Shown here: positions 53,856 through 64,000 of the stretch, one piece after another
Position numbering within the stretch: position 1 is the first letter of the stretch
Layout: the number at the start of each line of letters is the position of its first letter
Assembly (NCBI GenBank): GCA_030704615.1
Contig: CM060731.1
Span: 20,336,001 to 20,400,000 of the forward strand
Length of the DNA: 64,000 bases
Origin: Takakia lepidozioides
Lineage: Eukaryota > Streptophyta > Takakiopsida > Takakiales > Takakiaceae
Direction: 5' to 3'
Notes under the pieces: model-generated
What the model was told of the DNA's origin: nothing
Database searches by the model: none
The model's input: only the letters and a program-made list of their open reading frames with translations
Position numbers and translations under genes: made by a program

Positions 53856-56800
53856 TCAACCTGAAGGCTTTTCTGCTAAGCCCCTTGACGTGGGTGCCAA
53901 TACAGGTAAGCCCAGGCGTGACCGTTCTGCAGAATTGCTTGGAGAAGCTGTTCCATTCACAATGAGGCGTGGCACTAGCCGCCGTACCATGTCAATGGGG
54001 ATGGCAAAGTTTACTCCTGATGACATCCCTGACCCTGCAATGTGATGAACCATTTACTGGTAAGTTGTGAGAGTGATACATGCCGTGTCCACAAACAACC
54101 ACCAGTTAGCTCTCCCCTCACAGACTTCAGAATAAAGGAAAAAGGAAAGGAAGTTGAACATACAGCAATTTACAGAGCACACAGCTGTACATCACGGGGC
54201 TGATAGACACAGAAAGAGAGAAAAAAAGACATCCCCAGTATGTATGTGCTGATTAGCCTTGAATGGGTCCTGGCTGTTGTCCCCTCACAATATCAGAGAA
54301 GTTGGTTACATTAACCACTTCTTTGCGCTTGGCTGGCAGTGGCAGTTGTCATCTCTTCACCCCTTACTGTGAGAGAGAATGCGCAAGGCGAAGTGGCTCT
54401 TAGTTACGCCAGCTTTGGGCAGAGTCTTCTCTCTCTCTCTCTCTCTGGGAGAGAATGTATTCATAAGATCTTTACCATAGCCTTGTGGCTATAGACCCCA
54501 CACCCAGTTTGCGCCGAGCAAGAGGGAACAGACACTACCTTTGTGAGGGGCTCACTCCGGTAGTGGGACTTACCTTGATATAAACAATTAGTTTGGGCAT
54601 TCCAGATATCCTCTAGAAAGCCCTTCACAGAAGCATCAATCTGCTGTGTGTGAGCTGCCCAGCAACTAGACCCCAAGAGGGCCAGGGCTTTAGGCTCAGC
54701 CCCAAGATTTTCTGTGAGAGAGAGACAGACTCTGTGGATGTCTCCATTATCTTGGTTTGCCATAGAATTTTGGCAGTAGACCCTCCCCCCGGTCTAGACA
54801 AGGCCACAAAGTGGGTAAAGGTTGGGAAAATGGAGACGAGCGGGATCAGACTCAGTACCATTGCTGCAGGTCTGCTACAGTTCTGGGACTTTCCTTGAAA
54901 CACATACACGATGAACAACATTTCGGCAACTTTCAAGGTTTAGCCAAAGTAATGGAAGAGGGGCACCTGCACGGGTGAAAGTGGCAGTGTTGACACCAAC
55001 GATACGACCAAAAGAATCAAGTAACGGACCCCCTGAGTTTCCTGCAGATCAGTTGCAAGCATCAGTACAGTAATTCACTAAAAAAGACACTGGTAATGTT
55101 TTGCTTACCCAGACAATCCACAGAGAGGTAGTACCTTCAGGTCTCAACTGGCTAAACTTCTACCACAGCAAAGTTCAGTACCTACCTTCTGAAAAAATTT
55201 CATTATGATGCCATGTGCTTTCACTTATCCTTTAATTGTCTTCTTTCTTTCAGAGACTACGGACCTGGACTACAGGAGGGATGTATGTCTTGCAAGAGGG
55301 AGTATGTCTGGTTAAAGGCATACCAGCGTTTATGGCAGCATCCGTCTGAATAGCCCCAGGTATTGGCTTCCCAGCTGGTGATGGGATTTCCCTTCCTAGT
55401 CCACTCACCACCTGCCATTATTTTCCTGCGGTCAGCATTATCTCAAACCAACGGGTGATATCTCTCTCTAGGAGATAGGCAGAACAGGGCAAAGAGCGAG
55501 GACAAAGAGATGTACTCCTTAGATTTCACTTGCAGTAGGAGAGGCAGGGAGAGACCATACCCCCGCTGTGAGGGTGTGATCAAACCCATAAGGGTTGCCG
55601 ATGGCATAACAGTTCTGTCCCACTCGAAGGTCCTCAGAGGTGCCTACTGGAATAGGGGCCAGCCTGTCCGCCGGAGCATCAATCTCAACAACCCAACTCC
55701 CTGTATCCATCAGCTCTCAATGCCGAATTTCTTTATCAAGCAGGGTCTACAACTGCTTAGCCATGCCAGCCAATCCACAGAACACACGTTTCATAATCCA
55801 AACCTCTCAAACAACACAGACTTTGCTTCCACACGACACACGACTTTGTGAACATATAACATTTGTGAACCAACCATATAAATGTACTGTAGAATACCTT
55901 GAGAACTGCAAGATCACGAGTAGAGTCCAGGCCAATCAGGCGGGCTTCATGCACTGTCACTCTCCCATCAATTCCTAATAGAGACACCTATAACAGCCCA
56001 CAGGTCTCTGCCATATTATATATACAGCATAAGGTTACAATGAGAAAGGTTTTTTAGAATCTGGGGGAGGAAGGAAAAGAATGGAAAAGGTCAAACATCG
56101 TTCACACCAAAGTCTAATGCTTACGTCACCACAGACGTCACCAGTAGCCTAGTGGGAGCATTGAGGACAACTTGCTGTTCATGTTCAGTTTCCAACAACT
56201 CAAAACCTAAGATGCATTGACATCAACCATATTACCTGTGCCTTTTGGCGACCTGAAGAATCCATGGCAAACTTGGCCACCACATGATAGTTTGTCACCT
56301 ACCCTTCACCAATCACATCATGCAAAGTTAGCCCATTAGTCAAAGTAAACGTATCACAAATTTGGAAAATTTTCAAATCACCTCATATTAGCAACCTATG
56401 CTTGCAACCACACTTACTCAAGAACAAGAAATAAATAGCACTCTGAGAATACCAAGATAGAAATATCAGGAAACACAGGCCAGTTTCAACAACCACGACG
56501 TCTGACAGCAAGCAGGAAGACACTCACGATGTGGCCAAACTTGTCCCAGATAAAGCCCGATCCAACACCTTCCACTTTCTCTGCCTCCACTTTGCTTCGA
56601 AGAACCTCCACATTTTGGATTGACACAACTGACCTTGTTGCTTGCTGCACTTTTTCAACCAAGTGCACGCAGGTTGCTTAAGATGTGCCCATTGCCCGAA
56701 ATCTACTCATTAATCAGCTTTGCCAATTCTCTTAAGATTCTGCAAATGCATGATTACCTGAAAAGACCATGAACGATGAACAGCCTGAACATTATTCACT

Positions 56801-57553
56801 CGCCTAAACCAGCAACATCACAGATTTACCTTAAGCTCTCTATTTTTGAGCACATATGCAAGTAGCATTGTGTTGCATCTACATGCATAGATGGTGCAGC
56901 AGTGGTGGAACTGAAAAGGAAAGATCCAAGGATAGCCAAATCCAGTACAATTCAACTAATCTGATCAGAACATTCCAATTGGGGCAGATAAAGGCAAATC
57001 ACTGCAAACAATTTCGGGAAAAGTTGGAAAAACTACATTCGTGCTTGTGAATCTCAATCTGTCCTGCAAGAACAAAACTGTTCCAAAAGTCTCCAGCAGA
57101 CTGATCTCAGAATCTTCCCCTTACAAAACACAGTAGGGCCAACTCAAAGGGAAGGTGATTTATTGTGAGAAACGAAAAAAATTCCTTTCCTAGTAACAGC
57201 AGCACACAACCAAAATGACATTGACAAACCTCAAACAGGTGGACCAAGCCGGCCTCCTCCTCGTCAAACTCATCCCGCTCAGCCGTTGGAAGCTCAAAAG
57301 CATGAATAACCGGAACTTGAAGAAGAAAAGGTGTAGATGAGAGGCCAAGAACTGCGGCACGCCGGCCATAGGGACGCAAGCCGGCCACAGCCAGTGTGCG
57401 CCTCAAGGAGCACCTTCCTCGACGAAAACCCCTACAAAAACAGGACGCAGATAGCGGAAAACTTGGAGAGCTTAAAAATCCGTTCAAAGCCCAGCGACCA
57501 GTAGAGACGAAGGATGACGAGGCTCGAGACGTCATCTCTACCACCAGCTCCAT
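53856..57553 (-). CDS. DEG5: DEG5-type thylakoid-lumen serine protease (Deg/HtrA family, no PDZ)
   Basis: DEG5 works with DEG8 in the thylakoid lumen to degrade damaged photosystem II D1 protein. Eight exons on the minus strand: 57553-57230, 56644-56528, 56298-56236, 55987-55898, 55683-55561, 55411-55324, 55041-54967 and 54034-53856, total 352 aa. Exon 1 is a bipartite transit peptide: Ser/Arg-rich stroma part, then GRRAAVLGL and a hydrophobic stretch ending VIHA, a twin-Arg-like lumen signal. The catalytic triad is complete: His in VTNYHVVAK, Asp in STRDLAVLK, Ser in GNSGGPLLDSFG. The C-terminus GMSSGVNFAIPIDM and LIVNGTA is diagnostic of DEG5 against DEG1/DEG8, and there is no PDZ domain. 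The last intron contains a retroposon-like repeat. The start of exon 5 (acceptor GTTGAG) is the least certain junction. Confidence 0.93.
54462..54650 (-). repeat. Dispersed retroposon-like repeat in the last DEG5 intron
   Basis: This is the inverted copy of the repeat family at 42165-42505. On the minus strand it has GGTAAGTCCCACTACC, GAGCCCCTCACAAAGGTAGT, AAACTGGGTGTGGGGTC and GCCACAAGGCTATGGTAAAG. It ends near a (CT)n tract at 54429-54447. Confidence 0.65.
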
Positions 57554-58630
57554 CGCTTCGAGGCACCTGCCCTCACCGAGATGAGAGAGAAGGACTCCCA
57601 CACCTACCCCGAACCTACACCGAACCTCATCCAGATCACTTACACATATCCCGAACCACACCCCCCCAAACCAACAACATTCCGAATCTAATTCAGCCCC
57701 TTTCGAACCTGATTCCGAGCCATCAACTCTGTCGGACGAAATCTTGAACAGAATCGTCAACGACATATTCGATCACCGTCGGAGTCGGACATTCCAAAAA
57801 ATAGATATCTAGATACAGCTGGACGAAGTCTGTAAAAGCATATTCTAATATCCCTATACACTCTGTTAAGCCACCGCAACTCGGTACTCAGCGTACAAAG
57901 TATAGCACCTTTATTTTCAAATTGCGCCAATTGGATTGAATAATTCAAACTGCGAAAAGGTCGGATCACAGTACCAGTTTTCTGGGGATATTTGGTGATA
58001 TTTTGGTGTGGAAAGGCGTGCGAGAGTTTGAACATGCGACCGCGCCCAGCACAGTCGGAGCACGATGCCCTCTTCTCGCTCGGCTTGCTCTCTTCTTCCC
58101 TCCCATTTTTTTTCTGTGGAGAGCACAGATCGGTGGTGCTTCCACGAGCTTGCTTCGTGCTCGACAGTGTTATTAGGTCAACAATTCTTCTTCTGAGATC
58201 TCTCGTTTTCGTTTTTCTGACGGGAATTAAAGATCCAGCTCTAGTGACTCTTGGTTCTGCTGTGTGTGAGTTTCGATAAGGATCGAGTCCGTTGAGGAGG
58301 AGTATCGTGGGATCCAGGATCTGTTGCGTGGTTTCTGGCAGGAGGGGAAGACTCTGGAAGGTGGGCCGTAACTTTCTGGATGAATGAGGGAAAGTGATCA
58401 GAGAGGAATCCTGAAGTTATTCAGGGTTTTCTCATATAGTGTGACATAGAGAAAATTGGAAGAGACGCATTTGCCTGATCCACCCGAGCAAGATGTTATT
58501 AGGTTTAGGTGGAGTTTAAGTGGAGGGAGGGCGTGAGAGAGACCGAGGAGCGGAGCTAGGGCGTGTTATCCCATCAAGCCAGTGGTGCGGGAGGGTCAGA
58601 GGGGCGAGAGAGACGGGTGAGGAGTCAGAG
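57554..58630. promoter_or_regulatory. Shared divergent promoter region of DEG5 (-) and ARG1 (+)
   Basis: The two start codons face away from each other across 1,077 bp. No TATA box stands out. The region holds both leaders, so part of the regulatory sequence may be shared. Nothing else is recognised. Confidence 0.45.
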
Positions 58631-61600
58631 ATGGCTGAAAAAGATGCCCAGGAGGTGATATCAACTACACCCTCGATTGGGCGTCGGGACCCGTATGAAG
58701 TTCTTGGGGTGCCACGGGATGCGACTGACCAGCAAATCAAAAGCGCTTATCGAAAGCTGGCTTTGAAGTATGTCGCTCTTGCATCTGGCTGTTTGATTAG
58801 CGATGCTATTATGGGTGCTGGAATTGAATGATTCGTGTGATTTGAGAGTGCGAGTTATAGAGAACGTCTTGAGACTTTTGGATATGGATCAGCGGCCTGT
58901 GAGTGGGTAGGTTTGTCGTTCACTATTTCTGTCTATTGTAATTCTAAAAGTAGTTCTCTCTGTCCCTTCTCTCTCCTGGTTATTTTGGGCGTGTCGGCTA
59001 TGGAGACCCCTTGCATATCCTTCGTAGCTTGCGGACTGTAAGGGAACGCATTGAGGCCGAAAAAATTTGTAACTTAACGAATTTTGGCGCTTGATTGTAG
59101 GTGGCCGTCGGGAAGTGTGGTCATTAGTTCAGTTGTTTAAGTCTTCGTTTTCTGCTAGTGGAAGAGGCCTGTAATTCAGACTGGTATGCTACTCCTGAGA
59201 CGATGATTCAGAAGAGGCTTGTCAAAAGCTTGCAGCTATACCTCTGTACCTTATAGTGGGCGCATGGTAGGGTAGTGTGAGCTGAGTCCTGTATGGGAGG
59301 ATTTCACAGTACAAAGTTTTATGTGGGGAACAGAAACTTCTTTTCCAGGCAGGGGAAGGGACATACTGACAGAAGATTACCAAGTTACAGTTAGGGGTCG
59401 TATTTTCTGAGTTAATGATGATTGCATTGGAAGAATAGTTGATCTGGTGCAAATTGTGCATATGGAATGATTGTGGCAAGGGCTTGATTTAGCAGCTTCG
59501 GAGCTGGAGGGTTTTATTCTAGGCATGCACATTTGTCGTTCCCTACTGGGTGCTGATAGAATGGAGTTTTCTCATTTAAAACAGTCAAAGATGCTTTCTG
59601 ATTTTTGTTGATGTTGCCATGTTCCTTTAGCTGCTGCTTTGTCTCATGTTGCATATGGATGCTTCTTACTTCTTACAGATGCTCTCTTATTTCTTGTTGT
59701 TTCTTTTCTTGAGGTTTTGTCCTGGTGCCTTTGTTTCCTCTCAAATGCTCTTCTTTACCTTGGATGTGGCTATCTTATGCTCACCTCTCAAACATGAGTT
59801 CAAAGTATACTACTCTCTCACATGTATGTTATGGATGGTGGCATTGATTGGCCAGGTATCACCCAGACAAGAACACCAGTAGCCCTGATGCTGCAGAGAA
59901 GTTCAAGGAGGTTGCCTATTCTTATGGTATACTTTCCGACCCAGAAAAGCGGCGGCAGTATGATGCCGCAGGGTTTGAGGTAATTCAGCTCTTATTCCAG
60001 TTTGCAGAGAGTTATTTCCATTCCAGGTAGTGGTGTTTTCCAGGCCTGCAGCCTTAAGAGACTGTAGTCCTGCAAAATTCTGACAGATAGCACGTGAGTC
60101 CCCGAGTAGAAAGAAGAAATGGAAGAATTAACATCTTTGGCTGCAGGCAGTTGATTTGGATGGGTTGGACATGGAGCTGGACCTTTCAAATCTGGGGACT
60201 GTGAATACCATGTTTGCTGCACTGTTCAGGTATGTTCTAGGAGTGGGCTTGTGACACTAGGCATGAGGGGTGCAGTCTGCTGTCGTATGTTATGTGTACT
60301 GGACGTAACAACTGTTTGCGTGATGGTAGTTGCCAAATGGTGTTAAATGTAGCAATTCTTAATCTATTACCTAATGGTTTGTCTCAAATGTTGCTTTTTG
60401 AAAACATGTGTTCTGAAATGCAGTGTTTTTACATATTTGTGGTTTGGGGTTTCACCTGCAGCAAGTTGGGCGTGCCAATCAAAACAACAATTTCGGCCAG
60501 TGTGTTAGAAGATGCACTAAATGGAACGGTTACAATAAGACCGCTTCCCTTGGGACGGCCTGTCAACGACAAGGTGGGTCTTACATGGTGGACCGTTGTT
60601 CAAGCTCTTAAGGACAAGACATATGGACAAAATGTTTATTTGAACCTCTAGTCTTTGTTTAACCATGCAGACAGCAACTCTGGGTTTTGCTCTGCAATGG
60701 CTAAGTAGGTGGCATGAATCACATGTCCATATCCTTAGTGGGCAGTTTGTAGCGACTCAGCCAGAGTTTGGATTCAGGGAAATGGTGAATATATCATGTA
60801 GTTAAGTCAGTTAACCATGTTTGTGCACACAGTAGGGATTTTGTTCCCATGTGCCTCCTTAGTACATCGTAGAATGGAACGGTGGGTTGTTTGGAAGTGA
60901 TTAAGAGTTCTGCTTCTTTGTTGGAGTGTGTTGGTGAAACAGTTGTTTTGTCTGATTGCAGTGCTCAGTAATAGCAACTTACAGTGCTATTGAACATTGC
61001 AGGTGGAGAAGCAGGGGGCACATTTTTTTGGTATCACCATTTCAGAGGTGCAAGCAGAGGCTGGTGTTGTGGTCCGTGTGACATCAGCTGCTCAAAGCAA
61101 ATTTAAGGTATAACGATCGATACACGTAGCTGACCTTTGCAGCCCTCCTTGTTATTGGTGCTACCAACAGCTTGCAGCTACACAAACTGCTTTGGGTTAC
61201 CCTGTAACTTCATATTTGGACTTCTAATGTCTGTTAATTGTGAGACTTGAGGTAAAAAAATTCCTGACGGTTATGCTTTGTTGAGTTATAGTAGACCATA
61301 ACTTACAATGGAAAGCCGAAACCTGGGTTGGGTCTCCCATTCATGAAGGGCTTCCCAGTGACCACATTAATGAGCTCCCCATTTGTGGTCACTAGATTGC
61401 ACCTCCCTTACCTATCTATCGAGGGGTCATTACTTTTTGCATGCCATGGGATCCGGTATTCCTCTGCTTTCCTTTGTCCATAGTGTAGCGTCTAAGACGT
61501 TTAGAATGGTGATGGCTGGGATCAAATGAGTGTCTGCATATTACAGTTGGTTGCTGCCTACCTCGTAATTACTTCTGAACTAGAAGTTGTGAAGAGTTCT

Positions 61601-63917
61601 GACAAGTACTGTTGCACACATCTTTCTATAGAAGTGTCTGTCAACTTCATTTTTAGGACCGAGAAAGCGTTCGGTCAGGCCTGGTTCACATTGTTCAATT
61701 GATGGGTGCACATCTCATAGAATGCAGATTATTCAATTGTTTTTTGGGGACCCAATTGGTGTGCACGAATGGTTCATGTATATAAGGGTATCTGCAGTGT
61801 CTCGCTTGGGAGTTCCCTTCCGCGTGTCAAATTCTGACAGAGCTGTGGATGTCTTGGACCCTTGTTTGGACAGCTATTGTATTTTGAGCAAGAAGAGAAT
61901 GGCGGACTAGGGTTGGCCTTGCAGGTATGGACATTCTTAACTGGTCTTGGGGCTTATGTCGTGCAAAACATCAACTTGTAAGACATTATTTGAAGGGATA
62001 TTTATGATCTATTCATGCACTTCAACATGTGTATGGAGATTGTCTTTTAAGCTTTCACATATAGTTTTCTTGTCTAAAAGTGGAAGTTAGGTCTCTTTAT
62101 CTATGTAGATGCAGATCTACTTCTGCAGATTGTTTGTTTCCTAGGTTCATTGTGCTAGATTAGGGTTTGGCAGGGGGTAAGGTTAGTTCATCATTGGACC
62201 CTCCTCAATCTCACTTTGTTAAGGTGATATTGCTACAACTTGTTCCAGGCATGGCCTTTGTGGGCCCTATGTGTTGTGAGTGTAGCTATCAGTCTTTTGT
62301 ATGTCTGGGGTTTGCCTGTTTGGGGTCTGTGACGGATACAAGTATAGAGATGAATCCCATCGACTAATACCCCTTTTCATCTTTGATAATACTAAGGTGA
62401 AAGTATGTAAGTTCATTTTGTTCCATTGTTTTGGCTTTGCAGGAAGACAGTGTGAAAACTGGGAAGGTTACATCAGCTGGCCTGTACTTCCTACATTTCC
62501 AAGTGTACCGGTTGGATCCAACAGTAAATGCGGTGAGAAAGTCATCCCTTGTGTTCGCCGCATAGTGATTGATTACGGCAGGCAGTTTACCATTGTTACA
62601 AATATGTTGTTCATTGTGTCGAGAGGAAAGGTTTCATCGAGTGCCAATTGTGGGTGCAGCTAGCAATTGCAAAGGATCCAGATGCTGCCTTTTTCAAGAG
62701 ATTGGAGGGTCTCCAGCCTTGTGAAATGTCCGAATTGAAGGCTGGGACCCACATATTTGCTGTTTATGGTAAGCATTTGCCTCTTTATGTTGCATTGAAC
62801 TCCCACATCTGTAGAAGAGCCAGAGTCATTTGCATGGACAGCCAGACTGCTTGTTGACGGAGATAACAATGTGAAAAGAGACAAGGTAGTCAAACAGAGA
62901 CTTCAAAATCAGTAGATAAAGGTGGAGGCAAGGATAAGGACATTTTCAAGGACCTTATTGGGGGTTTCAGCTCACCAAAACAAAGGAGCCTCTGTAAAAG
63001 TTTTAAATTTGATAGAGGTGAATAAATATAAGCTAGAAAACATTCATGAAACCTACTGCTGGGTAATCATTTATGGCCCTGTGTGGTTCTTACAATGTGG
63101 TTTGGTTCTTACAATATGGTATGGTTCTTACAATATGGCTTGCGTCTCTGTAGGCGACAATTTCTTTAAGAGCGCCAACTATACTATTGAGGCAATTTGT
63201 GCCGAGACTTTCTCAGAGTCTGCTGTAAAGCTCAAGGAGGTCGAGGCCCAAATACTGTCAAAGCGTAACGAGCTTTGTCAATTTGAGGCCGAGTATCGGG
63301 AGGTAGATTCATCCATCTATTTGAGCCTTACTTCCCTTTCCCTCACCCACAGTGCCCCTGTACATAGCTGGCCTCTTTTTCCGGAAAATCCCTGACCAAC
63401 AATCATCTTCAATGTATCTTACATACGTTGGAACGTGGATGTGCAGGCTTTGGCTCGATTTACAGCAGTCACCAGCAAGTATTCTCAGGAAAAACAAGCG
63501 GTAAGGGGAGAATAGTCGCTTACTGGTGTGGAAGCTCATATTTAATTCTTATGTCTATTTTATCCATAAATCAACTTGTGGATCATCATCTACATGCTTT
63601 ATCTACATATAGGCATATCTATATAGACATGCATTCAAAAAAAGTTTTTTGATGTTGCTTGGTTCCCTGTGCAGGTAGATGAGCTTCTAAAGACACGTGA
63701 CAGGATCCATGAATCATTTACATCAACACCTCCTCTCCCAAAGAAGATAAGCACTAGCGGCAGTGTGAAGGGAGCAGGTGATGACTCAGCAACCAAAGAT
63801 ACTGCAACCATAGACCCTGAGGAAGGGTCCAATACAGAGGATCAATTGCCTGATAAAGCCAACAAGAAGAAGTGGTTCAACCTCAATTTCAAGACCACAC
63901 TCAATTCTACTGGATAG
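58631..63917 (+). CDS. ARG1: ARG1-type DnaJ protein (ALTERED RESPONSE TO GRAVITY)
   Basis: ARG1 and its paralogues are type-II J-domain proteins of the endomembrane system needed for gravity signalling in roots and shoots. Eleven exons fit in phase: 58631-58767, 59856-59979, 60147-60229, 60462-60573, 61003-61107, 61874-61924, 62443-62532, 62660-62768, 63154-63302, 63447-63500 and 63675-63917, giving 418 aa (about 410 in known homologues). The J domain is at about residues 19-84 ([18 protein letters not shown], then YHPDKN with the HPD motif split by intron 1, then [16 protein letters not shown]). The central conserved region has [33 protein letters not shown], and [18 protein letters not shown] coiled coil ([15 protein letters not shown]) and a basic tail ([10 protein letters not shown]) follow. 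Agreement is full-length. Close paralogues (ARL types) cannot be excluded. Confidence 0.94.
63084..63140 (+). repeat. Three tandem 19-bp units in an ARG1 intron
   Basis: TGGTTCTTACAAT(A/G)TGG units start at 63084, 63103 and 63122, just upstream of the acceptor at 63153. It is slippage-type with no known role. Confidence 0.8.
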
Positions 63918-64000
63918 ACAAGAAGCTGACCTGTATTTACCTTCAGGTGCTCTCTTTTAGTGTTGGGAACCTGGCTGGATTGAATCATGGTGCCACTCCA

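Noticed and set aside
57107-57766. 219-codon minus-strand frame as a separate gene
   Set aside because: Its middle part is DEG5 exon 1, and the flanks are leader and intron sequence.

Overview
This is nuclear DNA from a land plant. The evidence is GT-AG introns in conserved families, long PLS-class pentatricopeptide repeat (PPR) genes with a DYW domain, plastid-type genes (DEG5 protease, RibF-type FAD synthetase) and plant-only families (VQ motif, ARG1). The abundance of long DYW-type PPR genes made of near-identical repeats hints at a fern or lycophyte, but that is weak inference and no species can be named. No prokaryotic or viral genes, CRISPR arrays or rRNA are present.

Layout. 1-2362: right part of a probable CACTA-type DNA transposon, with the 3' end of a spliced gene joining an FCP1-like phosphatase segment to a DUF8039-like domain, then subterminal repeats and a TTGTAGTG end. 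2794-8675: a decayed Ty3/gypsy LTR retrotransposon. 8907-10016: an F-box/kelch-type gene broken by one in-frame TGA inside the F-box. 11513-14305 (-): plastid-type FAD synthetase. 14.3-31.7 kb: three PPR loci in the same direction with related upstream modules. The first is an intact DYW gene, the second has one nonsense codon and has lost its DYW end, the third is frameshifted before a DYW relic. 32571-33381: a terminal-inverted-repeat element. 34.2-36.9 kb: a VQ-motif gene with W-box pairs upstream. 39066-43622 (-): BSD-domain protein. 45320-47271 (-): TRAPPC2L. 48394-50955 (-): a fourth PPR gene, an inverted near-identical copy of the second. 52211-52825 (-): EIF1AD-like protein. 53077-53285 (-): a tRNA-derived SINE-like element. 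53856-57553 (-): DEG5. 58631-63917 (+): ARG1-type DnaJ protein.

Exons for DEG5, ARG1, TRAPPC2L and the BSD gene were placed by hand from splice sites and phase. Each model gives an uninterrupted frame (352, 418, 143 and 613 aa). FAD synthetase is solved except for the end of its first exon.

The housekeeping genes are unrelated to one another. DEG5 (thylakoid lumen), FAD synthetase (plastid) and the PPR proteins (probably organelle RNA editing) are all likely organelle-targeted. The most dynamic part is the PPR cluster, which shows exact 303-bp internal repeats, a ~2.95-kb inverted duplication, parallel loss of the DYW end and shared 5' modules.
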